The notes beneath the pieces were generated by a model that ran no database searches, had not been told where the DNA came from, and saw only the letters and a list, made by a program, of their open reading frames with translations. Source: Clostridiales bacterium (lineage in GTDB: Bacteria; Bacillota; Clostridia; Saccharofermentanales; Saccharofermentanaceae). From it: DNA of 61,287 nucleotides. The stretch spans positions 1 through 61,287 of the forward strand of contig JAFRRJ010000009.1 in the NCBI GenBank assembly GCA_017428155.1. Direction: 5' to 3'. Shown here one piece after another: positions 1 through 7,482 of the stretch; within the stretch, counting starts at the first letter, position 1, and each line of letters starts with the position of its first letter. A program made the position numbers and the translations under genes.

Positions 1-1
1 A

Positions 2-1009
2 GTTGATGGCGGAAGTGAAAATGAAGGCGCGGTTGCAAAATTAGTAACGGTAAGTGACGATGCAGCAAACGCAACAACAGTAAGCTTCACCAACAAATAT
101 GCTGAAGTAACGCCTTCATTGACACCATCTGACACACCTACACCTACTACAGAAGTAGGAACGTCTGATACACCTACACCTACTACAGAAGTAGGAACGT
201 CTGATACGCCTACACCTACAACAGAAGGAGGAACGTCTGATACGCCTACACCTACTACAGAAGTAGGAACGTCAGACACACCTACACCTACTACAGAAGT
301 AGGAACGTCAGATACACCTACACCTACGACAGGCGAAGGAACGTCTGATACGCCTACACCTACTACAGGTACGGGTGCTACAGCTACACCAACCGGTGGA
401 TCAACCTCTATAACACCTACACCTACTCCTGTGAACGGATTCGGTCCGGGACCCGGATGGAATCTTGATATTGAGATTTCCAAGCAGGATATTGCAGGTG
501 ATGAGATTCCTGAGGCTAAACTTACGTTAACCAGCCTTGACGGATATGATCTGTCAGGAGTAATCGTAACTCAGAATGGCGAACCTGTTGAAATTACTAT
601 CTCTGATGACAAGACATCTGTCTCGTTTGATACGGTAGATACTTATAAGTCGATTATCAGGGGACTTAGAGCAGGAAGATATGAGCTTAAGGAGACCGTT
701 ACACCTGAAGCGTATTTGACGGCAGAAGCAATTACCTTCTCGCTCATGAACAATGGAGATGCTGACCGAGAGGACCTTACAGAACTGGTTGTTGCCGGTT
801 CGCCTATCATAATGGTTGATGAGGCTGATCCTACATATGAACAGGGAGGAGGCACAAGCGTTATCTCTACTGACCGTAATCCTAAGTCGATCCCGGCAAC
901 AGGAGAGGAGAATAACTTCTCGGTAGTTACAGGTCTGATCGTAACTATCCTTGCTTCTGTATGCCTCACAGGTTCTGGTGTATTCAGGATAAAGAAGAAA
1001 AACGACTGA
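2..1009 (+). CDS. C-terminal part of a sortase-anchored surface protein (5' end outside window)
   Basis: The reading frame is open from the first bases of the window, so this is the 3' part of a longer gene. It begins with the end of a domain finishing in VSFTNKY, typical of Cna-B/pilin-like beta-sandwich domains. Seven 12-residue Thr/Pro-rich repeats (consensus SDTPTPTTEVGT) follow, then a second beta-rich domain of about 150 residues. The C-terminus is a cell-wall sorting signal: SIPATGEE, a hydrophobic stretch, then RIKKKND. IPATG is a variant of LPXTG, so sortase attachment to peptidoglycan is expected. The repeat stalk probably spans the wall. The ligand or function is not recognisable. 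Confidence 0.85.
   Translation, partial: VDGGSENEGAVAKLVTVSDDAANATTVSFTNKYAEVTPSLTPSDTPTPTTEVGTSDTPTPTTEVGTSDTPTPTTEGGTSDTPTPTTEVGTSDTPTPTTEVGTSDTPTPTTGEGTSDTPTPTTGTGATATPTGGSTSITPTPTPVNGFGPGPGWNLDIEISKQDIAGDEIPEAKLTLTSLDGYDLSGVIVTQNGEPVEITISDDKTSVSFDTVDTYKSIIRGLRAGRYELKETVTPEAYLTAEAITFSLMNNGDADREDLTELVVAGSPIIMVDEADPTYEQGGGTSVISTDRNPKSIPATGEENNFSVVTGLIVTILASVCLTGSGVFRIKKKND
128..379 (+). repeat. Seven tandem 36-bp coding repeats
   Basis: Seven in-frame copies of a 36-bp unit encode SDTPTPTTEVGT with small changes (EG, GE and GT variants in copies 3, 6 and 7). They form the Thr/Pro-rich stalk of the surface protein. Near-identity at DNA level suggests copy number can change by slippage or recombination. 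Confidence 0.9.
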
Positions 1010-1033
1010 TTCCGAATAGTGAATAAGGAATAG

Positions 1034-1071
1034 TGCCGCCTTTTCAGAATACGGAGGGGCGGTATTATTTT
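1034..1071 (+). terminator. Probable terminator of the surface-protein gene
   Basis: A GCCGCC/GGCGGT stem lies about 25 bp after the stop codon and is followed by a T-rich stretch (TATTATTTTG). The loop is long (17 nt), so the call is moderate. Confidence 0.5.
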
Positions 1072-1087
1072 GTAATACTGAAATATG

Positions 1088-1119
1088 AAAAAAAGAGGTT
1101 GCCCTGTGGACAACCTCTT
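1088..1119 (-). terminator. Terminator of tRNA-Leu
   Basis: On the minus strand, a 9-bp stem AAGAGGTTG/CAACCTCTT with a 9-nt loop starts a few bases after the tRNA 3' end and runs into a T tract (A run at 1088-1094 on the plus strand). This is a classical intrinsic terminator. Confidence 0.85.
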
Positions 1120-1122
1120 GTG

Positions 1123-1207
1123 TGGTGCGGCCGACGAGACTTGAACTCGTATGGAGTTACCCACACGCCCCTCAAACGTGCGCGTCTGCCAGTTCCGCCA
1201 CGGCCGC
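1123..1207 (-). tRNA. tRNA-Leu (anticodon GAG)
   Basis: The minus strand folds as a class II tRNA. The acceptor stem is GCGGCCG/CGGCCGC with discriminator A and an encoded CCA. The D arm contains GGCGGAACTGGCAGACGC, the anticodon stem is CACGT/GCGTG with loop TTGAGGG (anticodon GAG), there is a long variable arm, and the T arm is ACGAG-TTCAAGT-CTCGT. The long variable arm and GAG anticodon identify leucine. Confidence 0.97.
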
Positions 1208-1278
1208 ATATGCCGCTTTGAAGCAAGCTTTGTAATTATACGTTTTGACGTTTGGGGTGTCAAGTGCCAAAATGAGAT

Positions 1279-2124
1279 TTAGAGAAAGTCTTTTCTTCGT
1301 TCGTAAAAGAACATGAATTGCTGCATGATTCCGGCGGTACCGGGGTAGGGGGTACAGTCGAAGTGACCGCCGTAGTATTTGTCTTCTATTCTTTGAATCC
1401 AGACGTCCACCGGAAATCTCCCTGTTCTAGCAAAACCGAACAGCATAATGCAGTTTGCAACCTTTGTTCCGACTCCGTACATGGATGTAAGGACTTTGTA
1501 AAGCTCATCGTCCGATAAAAGAGAAAGTGAGGCGGGAACCAGCTTGCCTTCAGCAAAATCACGGGCGGCTCCGGATATATAGGGGGCGCGGTATCCGACT
1601 CCGGTGTTTTCCAGTTCTTCGAACGGGAGGTCATTTAACTGACGGGGATCGGGAAAGGCATAGTATTCGCTGCAAAGGGGTTTTTCGAACGGTCCGGAAA
1701 GCTTGGGAGCCACGATCTTATTGCCACAGAGGCGTGAAATCCTCTCGACGGATGTCGTGATCGACGGTATTGAGCGCCTTTGCGAGATTATGTAGCTTAT
1801 TGTGGTCTCGAAAACGTCCTGCCGTAAGATCCTGATACCTTTACCGAATTGTGCTGCCGACAGCAGGTATTTATCGTTCTTATTTATGGACTTAACGATT
1901 GATTCATAGTCGCGGTCAAGGTCAAAATAGGCCTTCCAGATGGTGTCAAATTCATCCTGACTGCAGGAGAAAGCGAATTCTTCCGGTCCTGTCTTAGCTA
2001 TTTGAAGATATCTTCCGAACGCTACCAGTTCGGCGTGTGTGCTGTCGATGACCTTGATCCTGAAGGCCTGACCTGAATCTGCAACCTTGGCAAGATCGAG
2101 AAAAGGGATTTTAGCGGTTACCAT
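1279..2124 (-). CDS. OGG1-type 8-oxoguanine DNA glycosylase/AP lyase
   Basis: A 281-residue helix-hairpin-helix base-excision glycosylase that would remove 8-oxoguanine from DNA. The C-terminal half carries the family signature: GVGTKVANC (residues 217-225) with candidate Schiff-base lysine K221, followed 19 residues later by the catalytic aspartate in PVDVW (D240). This is the same lysine-aspartate spacing as K249/D268 of human OGG1. The N-terminal ~100 residues match the OGG N-terminal beta domain in position. It overlaps the upstream methyltransferase by 14 nt, so the two are probably cotranscribed and translationally coupled. Confidence 0.85.
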   Translation of the reverse strand: MVTAKIPFLDLAKVADSGQAFRIKVIDSTHAELVAFGRYLQIAKTGPEEFAFSCSQDEFDTIWKAYFDLDRDYESIVKSINKNDKYLLSAAQFGKGIRILRQDVFETTISYIISQRRSIPSITTSVERISRLCGNKIVAPKLSGPFEKPLCSEYYAFPDPRQLNDLPFEELENTGVGYRAPYISGAARDFAEGKLVPASLSLLSDDELYKVLTSMYGVGTKVANCIMLFGFARTGRFPVDVWIQRIEDKYYGGHFDCTPYPGTAGIMQQFMFFYERRKDFL

Positions 2125-3337
2125 TGCCTTTGTTACCTAATCTGAAGTAATTGCTCAAAGTACAGACTATTGCGCCATTATAGAGTTTAACGCGCTTGTC
2201 TGCCTTGTGACCGGTTGCTTCCTCGAAGGCATTTTCCGGTGTGATGACGGAAAGTCTTATTCCTTTCTTACAGAAACCGTCCTTTGTAAGGTAATTGCGG
2301 TCTATAAGCTTATATATCCTGGCAGCCTCTTCCGGTGTCATGAGACGTCCGCCATAAGGCGGATTGGTAATTACAAGCTGTCTGGGCAGGGAAGTGAGCT
2401 TTTCCAGATATTCCGGGGTCATCTTGGAGGCATCGCAGATTCTAAATCTCGTAAGTTTGCCGACGCCTGCAGCCTCAGCATTATGCTTTGCGGATTCGAT
2501 TGCCTTAGGATCGATGTCAGAACCGTAGAAGTAGCAGTCGTCCAAAGGTTCTGTGTCTTCATTTGCAAGGGCTTCATCAAGTGCCCGCTTGTAGGGAGCT
2601 TTGCCAATATAGGGAAGATCTTCGTAAGCGAAGTGGCGGTCTCTGCCGGGAGCGATGCCGCAGGCGGTTCTGGCAGCCTCAATAACAATCGTTCCGGATC
2701 CGCAGAACGGATCTGCGAGAGCCTCGTTGCCAAATGGACGGTATTTTGCATAAGTGAGCATGCCGGACGCCAGAGTCTCTCTTATAGGCGCTTCATGAGT
2801 TAAGGGTCTGTATCCTCTTTTGTGGAGCCCGTCGCCGGTGGTATCGATCATGAAGCGGCATGTGTCATTAACGATCCCGAACTGTATCTTAACCGTGCCA
2901 AGCTCCTCGTGTTCACTGATGACCGCGTCAGGTCCAAGTCCTCTAGATACAGCAAGGCTCTCAGCTATAGCTTTCTTGGCCAGTTTCTGGAGAGCGGGAA
3001 TACCATAGAGTTTTGATTTTCGTGAAAAGCCGTTGACAATGAAGGCCCAGCCGGCCGGAATAAAATCCGACCACTTGATCTTCCGGCATCCTTCAAAGAA
3101 TGCGTTGAAATTGGTATTGGAATCGTCAGAGCTTCCGCAGTCGAATTCTCCGGTCTCGAAAAAGACCCTCTCGCCGTGTTTAACCCACATATTTGCCCTT
3201 GCAACATCCCGGAAATCCCCCTCCAAAGTGACCACACCGTCGCTGACGGTGATCAGATCTTTGGAATATCCCCTCTCAAGAAGATCCTCTTTGGTTGGCG
3301 ATTCAAGCCCGAATAGTGTGGTGATAATTATATTCAT
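2111..3337 (-). CDS. THUMP-domain class I SAM-dependent RNA methyltransferase (YpsC/RlmL-N type)
   Basis: A 408-residue protein with an N-terminal THUMP-like RNA-binding region (about 1-165) and a Rossmann methyltransferase domain. Motif I is DPFCGSGT (209-216), an acidic SDIDPKA motif lies near 273, and motif IV is NPPYG (325-329), the signature of N2-guanine or N6-adenine RNA methylation. The family methylates 23S rRNA guanines or tRNA; the exact target is not deducible. No Shine-Dalgarno precedes the ATG; an extended -10 element lies 7 bp upstream, suggesting a leaderless mRNA. The glycosylase gene overlaps its 3' end. Confidence 0.85.
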   Translation of the reverse strand: MNIIITTLFGLESPTKEDLLERGYSKDLITVSDGVVTLEGDFRDVARANMWVKHGERVFFETGEFDCGSSDDSNTNFNAFFEGCRKIKWSDFIPAGWAFIVNGFSRKSKLYGIPALQKLAKKAIAESLAVSRGLGPDAVISEHEELGTVKIQFGIVNDTCRFMIDTTGDGLHKRGYRPLTHEAPIRETLASGMLTYAKYRPFGNEALADPFCGSGTIVIEAARTACGIAPGRDRHFAYEDLPYIGKAPYKRALDEALANEDTEPLDDCYFYGSDIDPKAIESAKHNAEAAGVGKLTRFRICDASKMTPEYLEKLTSLPRQLVITNPPYGGRLMTPEEAARIYKLIDRNYLTKDGFCKKGIRLSVITPENAFEEATGHKADKRVKLYNGAIVCTLSNYFRLGNKGNGNR

Positions 3338-3844
3338 AGGAAGAATTATAACAAACGAATGCTCAACTTGCTTAAACGGCGGAATCTGTTATGCAAAAAT
3401 TGCTATTTTGTGTTTTTTATCAAATAGCCTTGTCAAGTAGCAATTTCGATTTTTGGGTGTTTTTCTCTCGTGGACACCCATAGACGAACATAGATTCAAC
3501 GAGTCTGGAAATGCCTTGATTTATTGACTTTTAGACTTTTGCTAACATCTCGTAATTGTTTTGTCAACAAATGGTAATAAATTCTCGAATTCAATGTACA
3601 TAAGGCTTTTGGGAATTTTTAAAATCAAAGCATTTGTTTTTATAGTTATAAACAAAGTTTTGAACATTATGAACATTTTTGTAGATTCTTTATTTGGGTT
3701 TTTAGCGCTTAAAAATTCAATTCATAATCGATTTTTTGCTAACTTTTCGATCTGAAAGCACAGCGAAATCGCCATCGTTATAATAAGCAAGTTGTTATAA
3801 TGTGTGTTATTATTTCTTTCTAAAGAATAAACAGGAGGGATAAT
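3338..3844. other. AT-rich intergenic region between divergent genes
   Basis: No convincing gene is present. It holds the minus-strand extended -10 for the RNA methyltransferase, a 9-bp inverted repeat AAATTGCTA/TAGCAATTT around 3396-3447, a hairpin TGGGTGT/ACACCCA at 3454-3480, and a perfect TATAAT at 3796-3801 that probably serves proA (no clear -35). AGGAGG at 3833-3838 is the proA ribosome site. Confidence 0.5.
3345..3353 (-). promoter_or_regulatory. Extended -10 element positioned for a leaderless transcript
   Basis: On the minus strand, TGTTATAAT (TGn extension plus a perfect TATAAT) is separated from the methyltransferase ATG by only 7 nt (TCTTCCT). Transcription starts normally fall 6-8 nt after the -10, which would put +1 at or next to the A of the ATG. 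No good -35 is seen, as is common for extended -10 promoters. Confidence 0.5.
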
Positions 3845-5125
3845 ATGTCTGAACTCCATGATATTGCAAAGACTGCAAGAGATGCATCTTACATCATGGC
3901 TTCGCTGGGAAGCGATGTAAAGAATAAGGCACTCGCAAATGTTGCTTCTTGTCTTAAGGCTTCTAAGGACGAGATCTTCGCTGCAAACAAGATCGATCTT
4001 GAAGAGGCTGAGAAGGCGAACCTTGAGACCCCGCTTATTAAGAGGCTTAAGTTCAATGAAGATAAGCTTTATGATGTAGTATCCGGTATCGAGAGCCTTA
4101 TCGATCTTAATGATCCTGTAGGAAAGATCACTTTGAGGACTACGCTGGATGACGGACTGGAGCTTACGAGAGTTACATGTCCTATCGGTGTTATAGGAGT
4201 TATTTTCGAGAGCAGACCGGACGCGCTCGTACAGATTGCGTCTTTATGCATAAAGAGCGGCAATGCCGTATTCCTCAAGGGTGGTTCTGAAGCTATCAAT
4301 ACCAATAAGGCTTTGGCTTCGGTTATCAGCAAGGCCGGCATTGATGCAGGACTCCCGGAAGGATGGCTCAATCTCCTTACGCTCCGTTCCGAGATCGCTG
4401 ATATGCTCAAACTCGACGAATATATTGATCTCATTATCCCCAGAGGCTCCAATGCTTTTGTTCAGTACATCATGCAGAACACCAATATCGCCGTTCTAGG
4501 GCACGCTGACGGTGTCTGCCATACGTATATTGACGCTGATGCAGATCCTTCGACGGCTTTGAAGGTTGCTATTGATGCCAAGACTCAGTATGTATCCGTC
4601 TGCAACGCTACAGAGACATTCCTTGTAAATGAGGAGCTGAAGGAGACATTCCTTCCCAAGTTCGTTAATGCTCTTCAGGATGCAGGTGTTGAAGTATTCG
4701 GTGATGAATATGTATCAGAGACTTTCGGAGTCGGCAAGGCAGAGGAGTGGCACCATGAGTATCTTGCTATGAAGTGTTCTGTCAAGATAGTTAAGGATGT
4801 CGATGAGGCAATCGCTCATATCAATCACTACGGTTCAGGTCATACAGACGCGATCATTACAGAAAACAAGGCTTCTGCTGAACGCTTCATGACCATGGTA
4901 GATTCCGGAAGTGTTCTGGTAAACTGCTCCACGAGATTTGCTGACGGTTTCCGTTACGGATTCGGCGCTGAAGTAGGTATTGCTACTTCCAAGATTCACG
5001 CAAGAGGCCCTGTTGGCCTTGAGGGACTTGTCTCTTACAAGTACCGTCTGGTCGGCAACGGCGATATCGTAGGGCCTTATTGTGACGGCTCCAAGAAGTT
5101 CAAGCACATTCATCATGAGATTTAA
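3845..5125 (+). CDS. proA: Gamma-glutamyl phosphate reductase (glutamate-5-semialdehyde dehydrogenase)
   Basis: ProA reduces gamma-glutamyl phosphate to glutamate-5-semialdehyde with NADPH, the second step of proline synthesis in the cytoplasm. The 426-residue length is normal. Family motifs are visible: IGVIFESRPDA near residue 120, GNAVFLKGGSEA near 140, IPRGSNAFV near 200, and YVSVCNATET near 255 with the catalytic cysteine. The start is fixed by AGGAGG 6 nt upstream of the ATG. The usual partner proB is not next to it; rpiB follows after 20 bp, so the two may share an operon. Confidence 0.96.
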   Translation: MSELHDIAKTARDASYIMASLGSDVKNKALANVASCLKASKDEIFAANKIDLEEAEKANLETPLIKRLKFNEDKLYDVVSGIESLIDLNDPVGKITLRTTLDDGLELTRVTCPIGVIGVIFESRPDALVQIASLCIKSGNAVFLKGGSEAINTNKALASVISKAGIDAGLPEGWLNLLTLRSEIADMLKLDEYIDLIIPRGSNAFVQYIMQNTNIAVLGHADGVCHTYIDADADPSTALKVAIDAKTQYVSVCNATETFLVNEELKETFLPKFVNALQDAGVEVFGDEYVSETFGVGKAEEWHHEYLAMKCSVKIVKDVDEAIAHINHYGSGHTDAIITENKASAERFMTMVDSGSVLVNCSTRFADGFRYGFGAEVGIATSKIHARGPVGLEGLVSYKYRLVGNGDIVGPYCDGSKKFKHIHHEI

Positions 5126-5145
5126 TAAAGGAAAGAGGCAATAAA

Positions 5146-5598
5146 ATGGTTGTATCCATCGCATCAGATCACGCAGGCTATGAATTGAGACAAAAGGTCA
5201 TAAAGCACCTTGAAGAAAAAGGTTTTGAGGTCCTTGACGGCGGTGCGCCCAACGGAACTGATTCCTACTCTTACGTAGACGCGGGCATTAAGGTCGCAGA
5301 AGACGTATCCAGCGGCAAGGCAGAAAGAGGTATCGCCATCTGCGGTACAGGTATCGGAATCTCTCTTGTCTGCAACAAGTACAAGGGAATCAGATGCGCT
5401 CTCTGCACTAATGAATTCATGGCAAAGATGTCAAGACAGCATAACGATGCTCAGATCCTTGCTTTCGGTGAGCGTGTAGTTGGTCTTGGCGTTGCTCTCG
5501 GCATGATCGATGCCTTCTTTGAAGAGGATTTCGCAGGCGGCCGACATTCTGTCCGCGTTAACGGAATCAAAGATATCGAGGAGCGTCATTTTAAGTAA
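5146..5598 (+). CDS. rpiB: Ribose-5-phosphate isomerase B (RpiB/LacAB family)
   Basis: A 150-residue sugar-phosphate isomerase interconverting ribulose-5-phosphate and ribose-5-phosphate. The N-terminus SIASDHAGYELR carries the substrate-binding SDHAG motif. ICGTGIGIS (about residues 65-73) contains the catalytic cysteine, and RQHNDAQILAFGERV (about 98-112) supplies the His and Asn-Asp residues typical of RpiB. GAAAGAGG precedes the ATG. Allose-6-phosphate or galactose-6-phosphate isomerase activity cannot be excluded, since the family is not cleanly separable by motif. The ATP synthase operon begins 79 bp downstream. Confidence 0.93.
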   Translation: MVVSIASDHAGYELRQKVIKHLEEKGFEVLDGGAPNGTDSYSYVDAGIKVAEDVSSGKAERGIAICGTGIGISLVCNKYKGIRCALCTNEFMAKMSRQHNDAQILAFGERVVGLGVALGMIDAFFEEDFAGGRHSVRVNGIKDIEERHFK

Positions 5599-5676
5599 TT
5601 AATTAATTAAGGTAGTTTTTTATCAATATAGGCGTAAAATGTCTGTAGATAAAAGAAGGGGTAGGCGATAATTTAC

Positions 5677-6555
5677 ATGACAACGGCATTGATTATGGCT
5701 GGTTCGTGGCTTTCTGAGTTCTTCGCGGCGTTTGCCGAGAAGTTCGCTGAAAGATTCAGTTCTGATAAGGATATCGGATCTGAGATAAGCGAGGCCATTT
5801 TGCAGGTCAAGATGTATTTCAATGTAGGGGATTATAAGATCCTTATTACAGATGCGATCATTGTAACCTGGGTTGCAGTTATTGCGATGCTCATAGTTTT
5901 GACTTTTTTGATAGGAAAACCTTCCAAAGATCTTAAGCTTACAAAAGGTCAGGCAATAGTAGTATCTTTGACTGAACTCGTTATTTCCACGGCAATGAGC
6001 TTCGGCATGAACCGTAAGCAGGCTGAGGAAGTCACACCGATGATACTGACATTCGGTCTTGTCATCACGGCATGCAATTCTATCTCGTATTTCCATCTTC
6101 CGCCGCCGGCAAAGAATATAGCTTTCCCTATTGGCTGTGCCATCACAGCTATCATCTACGTTATCGTTATGACGTTTAAGTTCGTTGGTCCCAAGGGTTT
6201 CTGGATCACACTTACGACACCTATCGTCGTCATGATCCCGTTTAAGCTCCTTGACTATGTTGTTAAGCCTTTGTCTCTTGCGTTAAGACTTTTCGGTAAC
6301 GTTTTCGCTGCTTTCATATTCATGGAATTCTTATCCATCTCTGTTCCGATTATACTGCCTGGTGTTGCCGGACTCTGGTTCGATATCGTCGACGGTCTGA
6401 TCCAGGCTATAGTTTTCTCATATCTTACGATGTCTTATATTGGTGAGAATGTAGAATCGGTTAATGAGTACAACGAAAGTGCTGAAGAGCGCGAGCTGGA
6501 GAAGAGACTGAAGAGAGAAAAGAAGGCCAAAAAGTCCAAGACTGTAGCGGCTTGA
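5677..6555 (+). CDS. atpB: F-type ATP synthase subunit a
   Basis: Membrane proton (or sodium) channel subunit that faces the c-ring. The 292-residue protein has several hydrophobic helices. The signature helix PLSLALRLFGNVFAAF (about 207-222) includes the essential arginine, and the last helix contains GLIQAIVFSYLTMSYI. The C-terminus is an unusually charged tail (EERELEKRLKREKKAKK). The ribosome site is weak (GGGG about 15 nt before the ATG); a second ATG at 5695 is possible. First gene of the atp operon; no atpI is visible upstream. Confidence 0.95.
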   Translation: MTTALIMAGSWLSEFFAAFAEKFAERFSSDKDIGSEISEAILQVKMYFNVGDYKILITDAIIVTWVAVIAMLIVLTFLIGKPSKDLKLTKGQAIVVSLTELVISTAMSFGMNRKQAEEVTPMILTFGLVITACNSISYFHLPPPAKNIAFPIGCAITAIIYVIVMTFKFVGPKGFWITLTTPIVVMIPFKLLDYVVKPLSLALRLFGNVFAAFIFMEFLSISVPIILPGVAGLWFDIVDGLIQAIVFSYLTMSYIGENVESVNEYNESAEERELEKRLKREKKAKKSKTVAA

Positions 6556-6597
6556 TTCAGAAATAAATACGGATAATTAATTAGGAGGACACATATT

Positions 6598-6873
6598 ATG
6601 AACAGCATTCTTGTAGCAGCATTGCCCATCATCGCTGCATTGGAGACAAGAGGTATCGCAGCGATTGCAGCAGCAATAGCTATCTCCTGCGGTGCATTCG
6701 CATCAACATTTGCCATGGGTAAGGCAGCATGCACAGCTCTTGAAGCAGGTGCAAGACAGCCTGAGATCGTAAGCAAGCTCCAGACAATGCTCCTTCTCTC
6801 GATCGTATTCATCGAGTCGATCGGTATCTATTCACTCGTTGTTGCATTCCTTTTGATCTTCACTGTCCAGTAA
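6598..6873 (+). CDS. atpE: F-type ATP synthase subunit c
   Basis: A 91-residue double-helix protein forming the rotor ring. The polar loop is EAGARQPE and the ion-carrying helix contains FIESIGIYSL with the essential glutamate. Helix 1 is unusual: the GxGxGxG packing motif is replaced by Ala/Thr/Ser residues (FASTFAMGKAA). The helix-1 glutamine of sodium-binding rings appears to be methionine here, although Glu-Ser in helix 2 resembles sodium types, so the coupling ion is undecided. The start follows AGGAGG, 10 bp upstream, 42 bp after subunit a. Confidence 0.93.
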   Translation: MNSILVAALPIIAALETRGIAAIAAAIAISCGAFASTFAMGKAACTALEAGARQPEIVSKLQTMLLLSIVFIESIGIYSLVVAFLLIFTVQ

Positions 6874-6912
6874 GCAAGGGCTATTGAATTATAAAAAGGG
6901 AGCAATAGAAAT

Positions 6913-7482
6913 ATGGCACACGTACCAACACTGCTGTTATTGGAAGCAGAAGCTGAGACAAGCCTTTTCTCGCCGGATCAGTTTGCGGGATATGCCGTAA
7001 CCGCGGTTATTACCATATTCAATATCTTGTTGGTATTCCTGGTGTTCAGGATATTCTTCTACAAGAAAGTCATGAAGCTGATCAATGACCGTCAGGCAGC
7101 GCTTGACGCGGAGTTTGATGCTGCGAAGAAGTCCAAGGAGGAAGCACAGGCAATAGTAGATTCTTCCAAAGAGACTATCGATGATGCAAAACGCAAGGCA
7201 TCAGAGATCATGGAAGAAGCCAAGGCTAACGCTGATAAGCAGAGCAAGGCAGTTATCAATCAGGCAAATGAAGAAGCTTCGCAGATTATCGAAAGAGCTG
7301 AAGATGATGCCGCAAGGATGAAGCGTAACGCATTCGAGACCATGAAAGACGACATCGCGGATCTTTCTATTCAGATCGCAGGTCACATCATAGGTGATGC
7401 CGTATCAAAAGATGAACTTGTGAAATCTGCCGCCAAGCATACAGAAGAGATCCTCGGACAAGAGGTAGCGAAGAGTGAGTAA
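6913..7482 (+). CDS. atpF: F-type ATP synthase subunit b
   Basis: Peripheral-stalk subunit: one N-terminal transmembrane helix (about residues 28-50) followed by a long charged coiled coil (about 60-160). The 189-residue length is somewhat above the family norm because of an N-terminal segment before the membrane helix. No delta-like domain is attached to it, unlike the mycobacterial b-delta fusion. Its last 8 bases overlap the start of the delta/alpha fusion gene. AAAGGGAG lies upstream of the ATG. Confidence 0.93.
   Translation: MAHVPTLLLLEAEAETSLFSPDQFAGYAVTAVITIFNILLVFLVFRIFFYKKVMKLINDRQAALDAEFDAAKKSKEEAQAIVDSSKETIDDAKRKASEIMEEAKANADKQSKAVINQANEEASQIIERAEDDAARMKRNAFETMKDDIADLSIQIAGHIIGDAVSKDELVKSAAKHTEEILGQEVAKSE

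Noticed and set aside
128..379. Regular 36-bp repeats as a CRISPR array
   Set aside because: The repeats abut without spacers, stay in frame and encode a Thr/Pro stalk; there are no cas genes.
643..1263. A 206-residue minus-strand open frame
   Set aside because: It covers the tRNA-Leu gene and the antisense of the surface protein; no ribosome site and no family resemblance.
3561..3755. A 64-residue plus-strand open frame in the AT-rich gap
   Set aside because: No ribosome site, low-complexity Phe/Ile/Asn composition expected from AT-rich DNA, and no recognisable domain.
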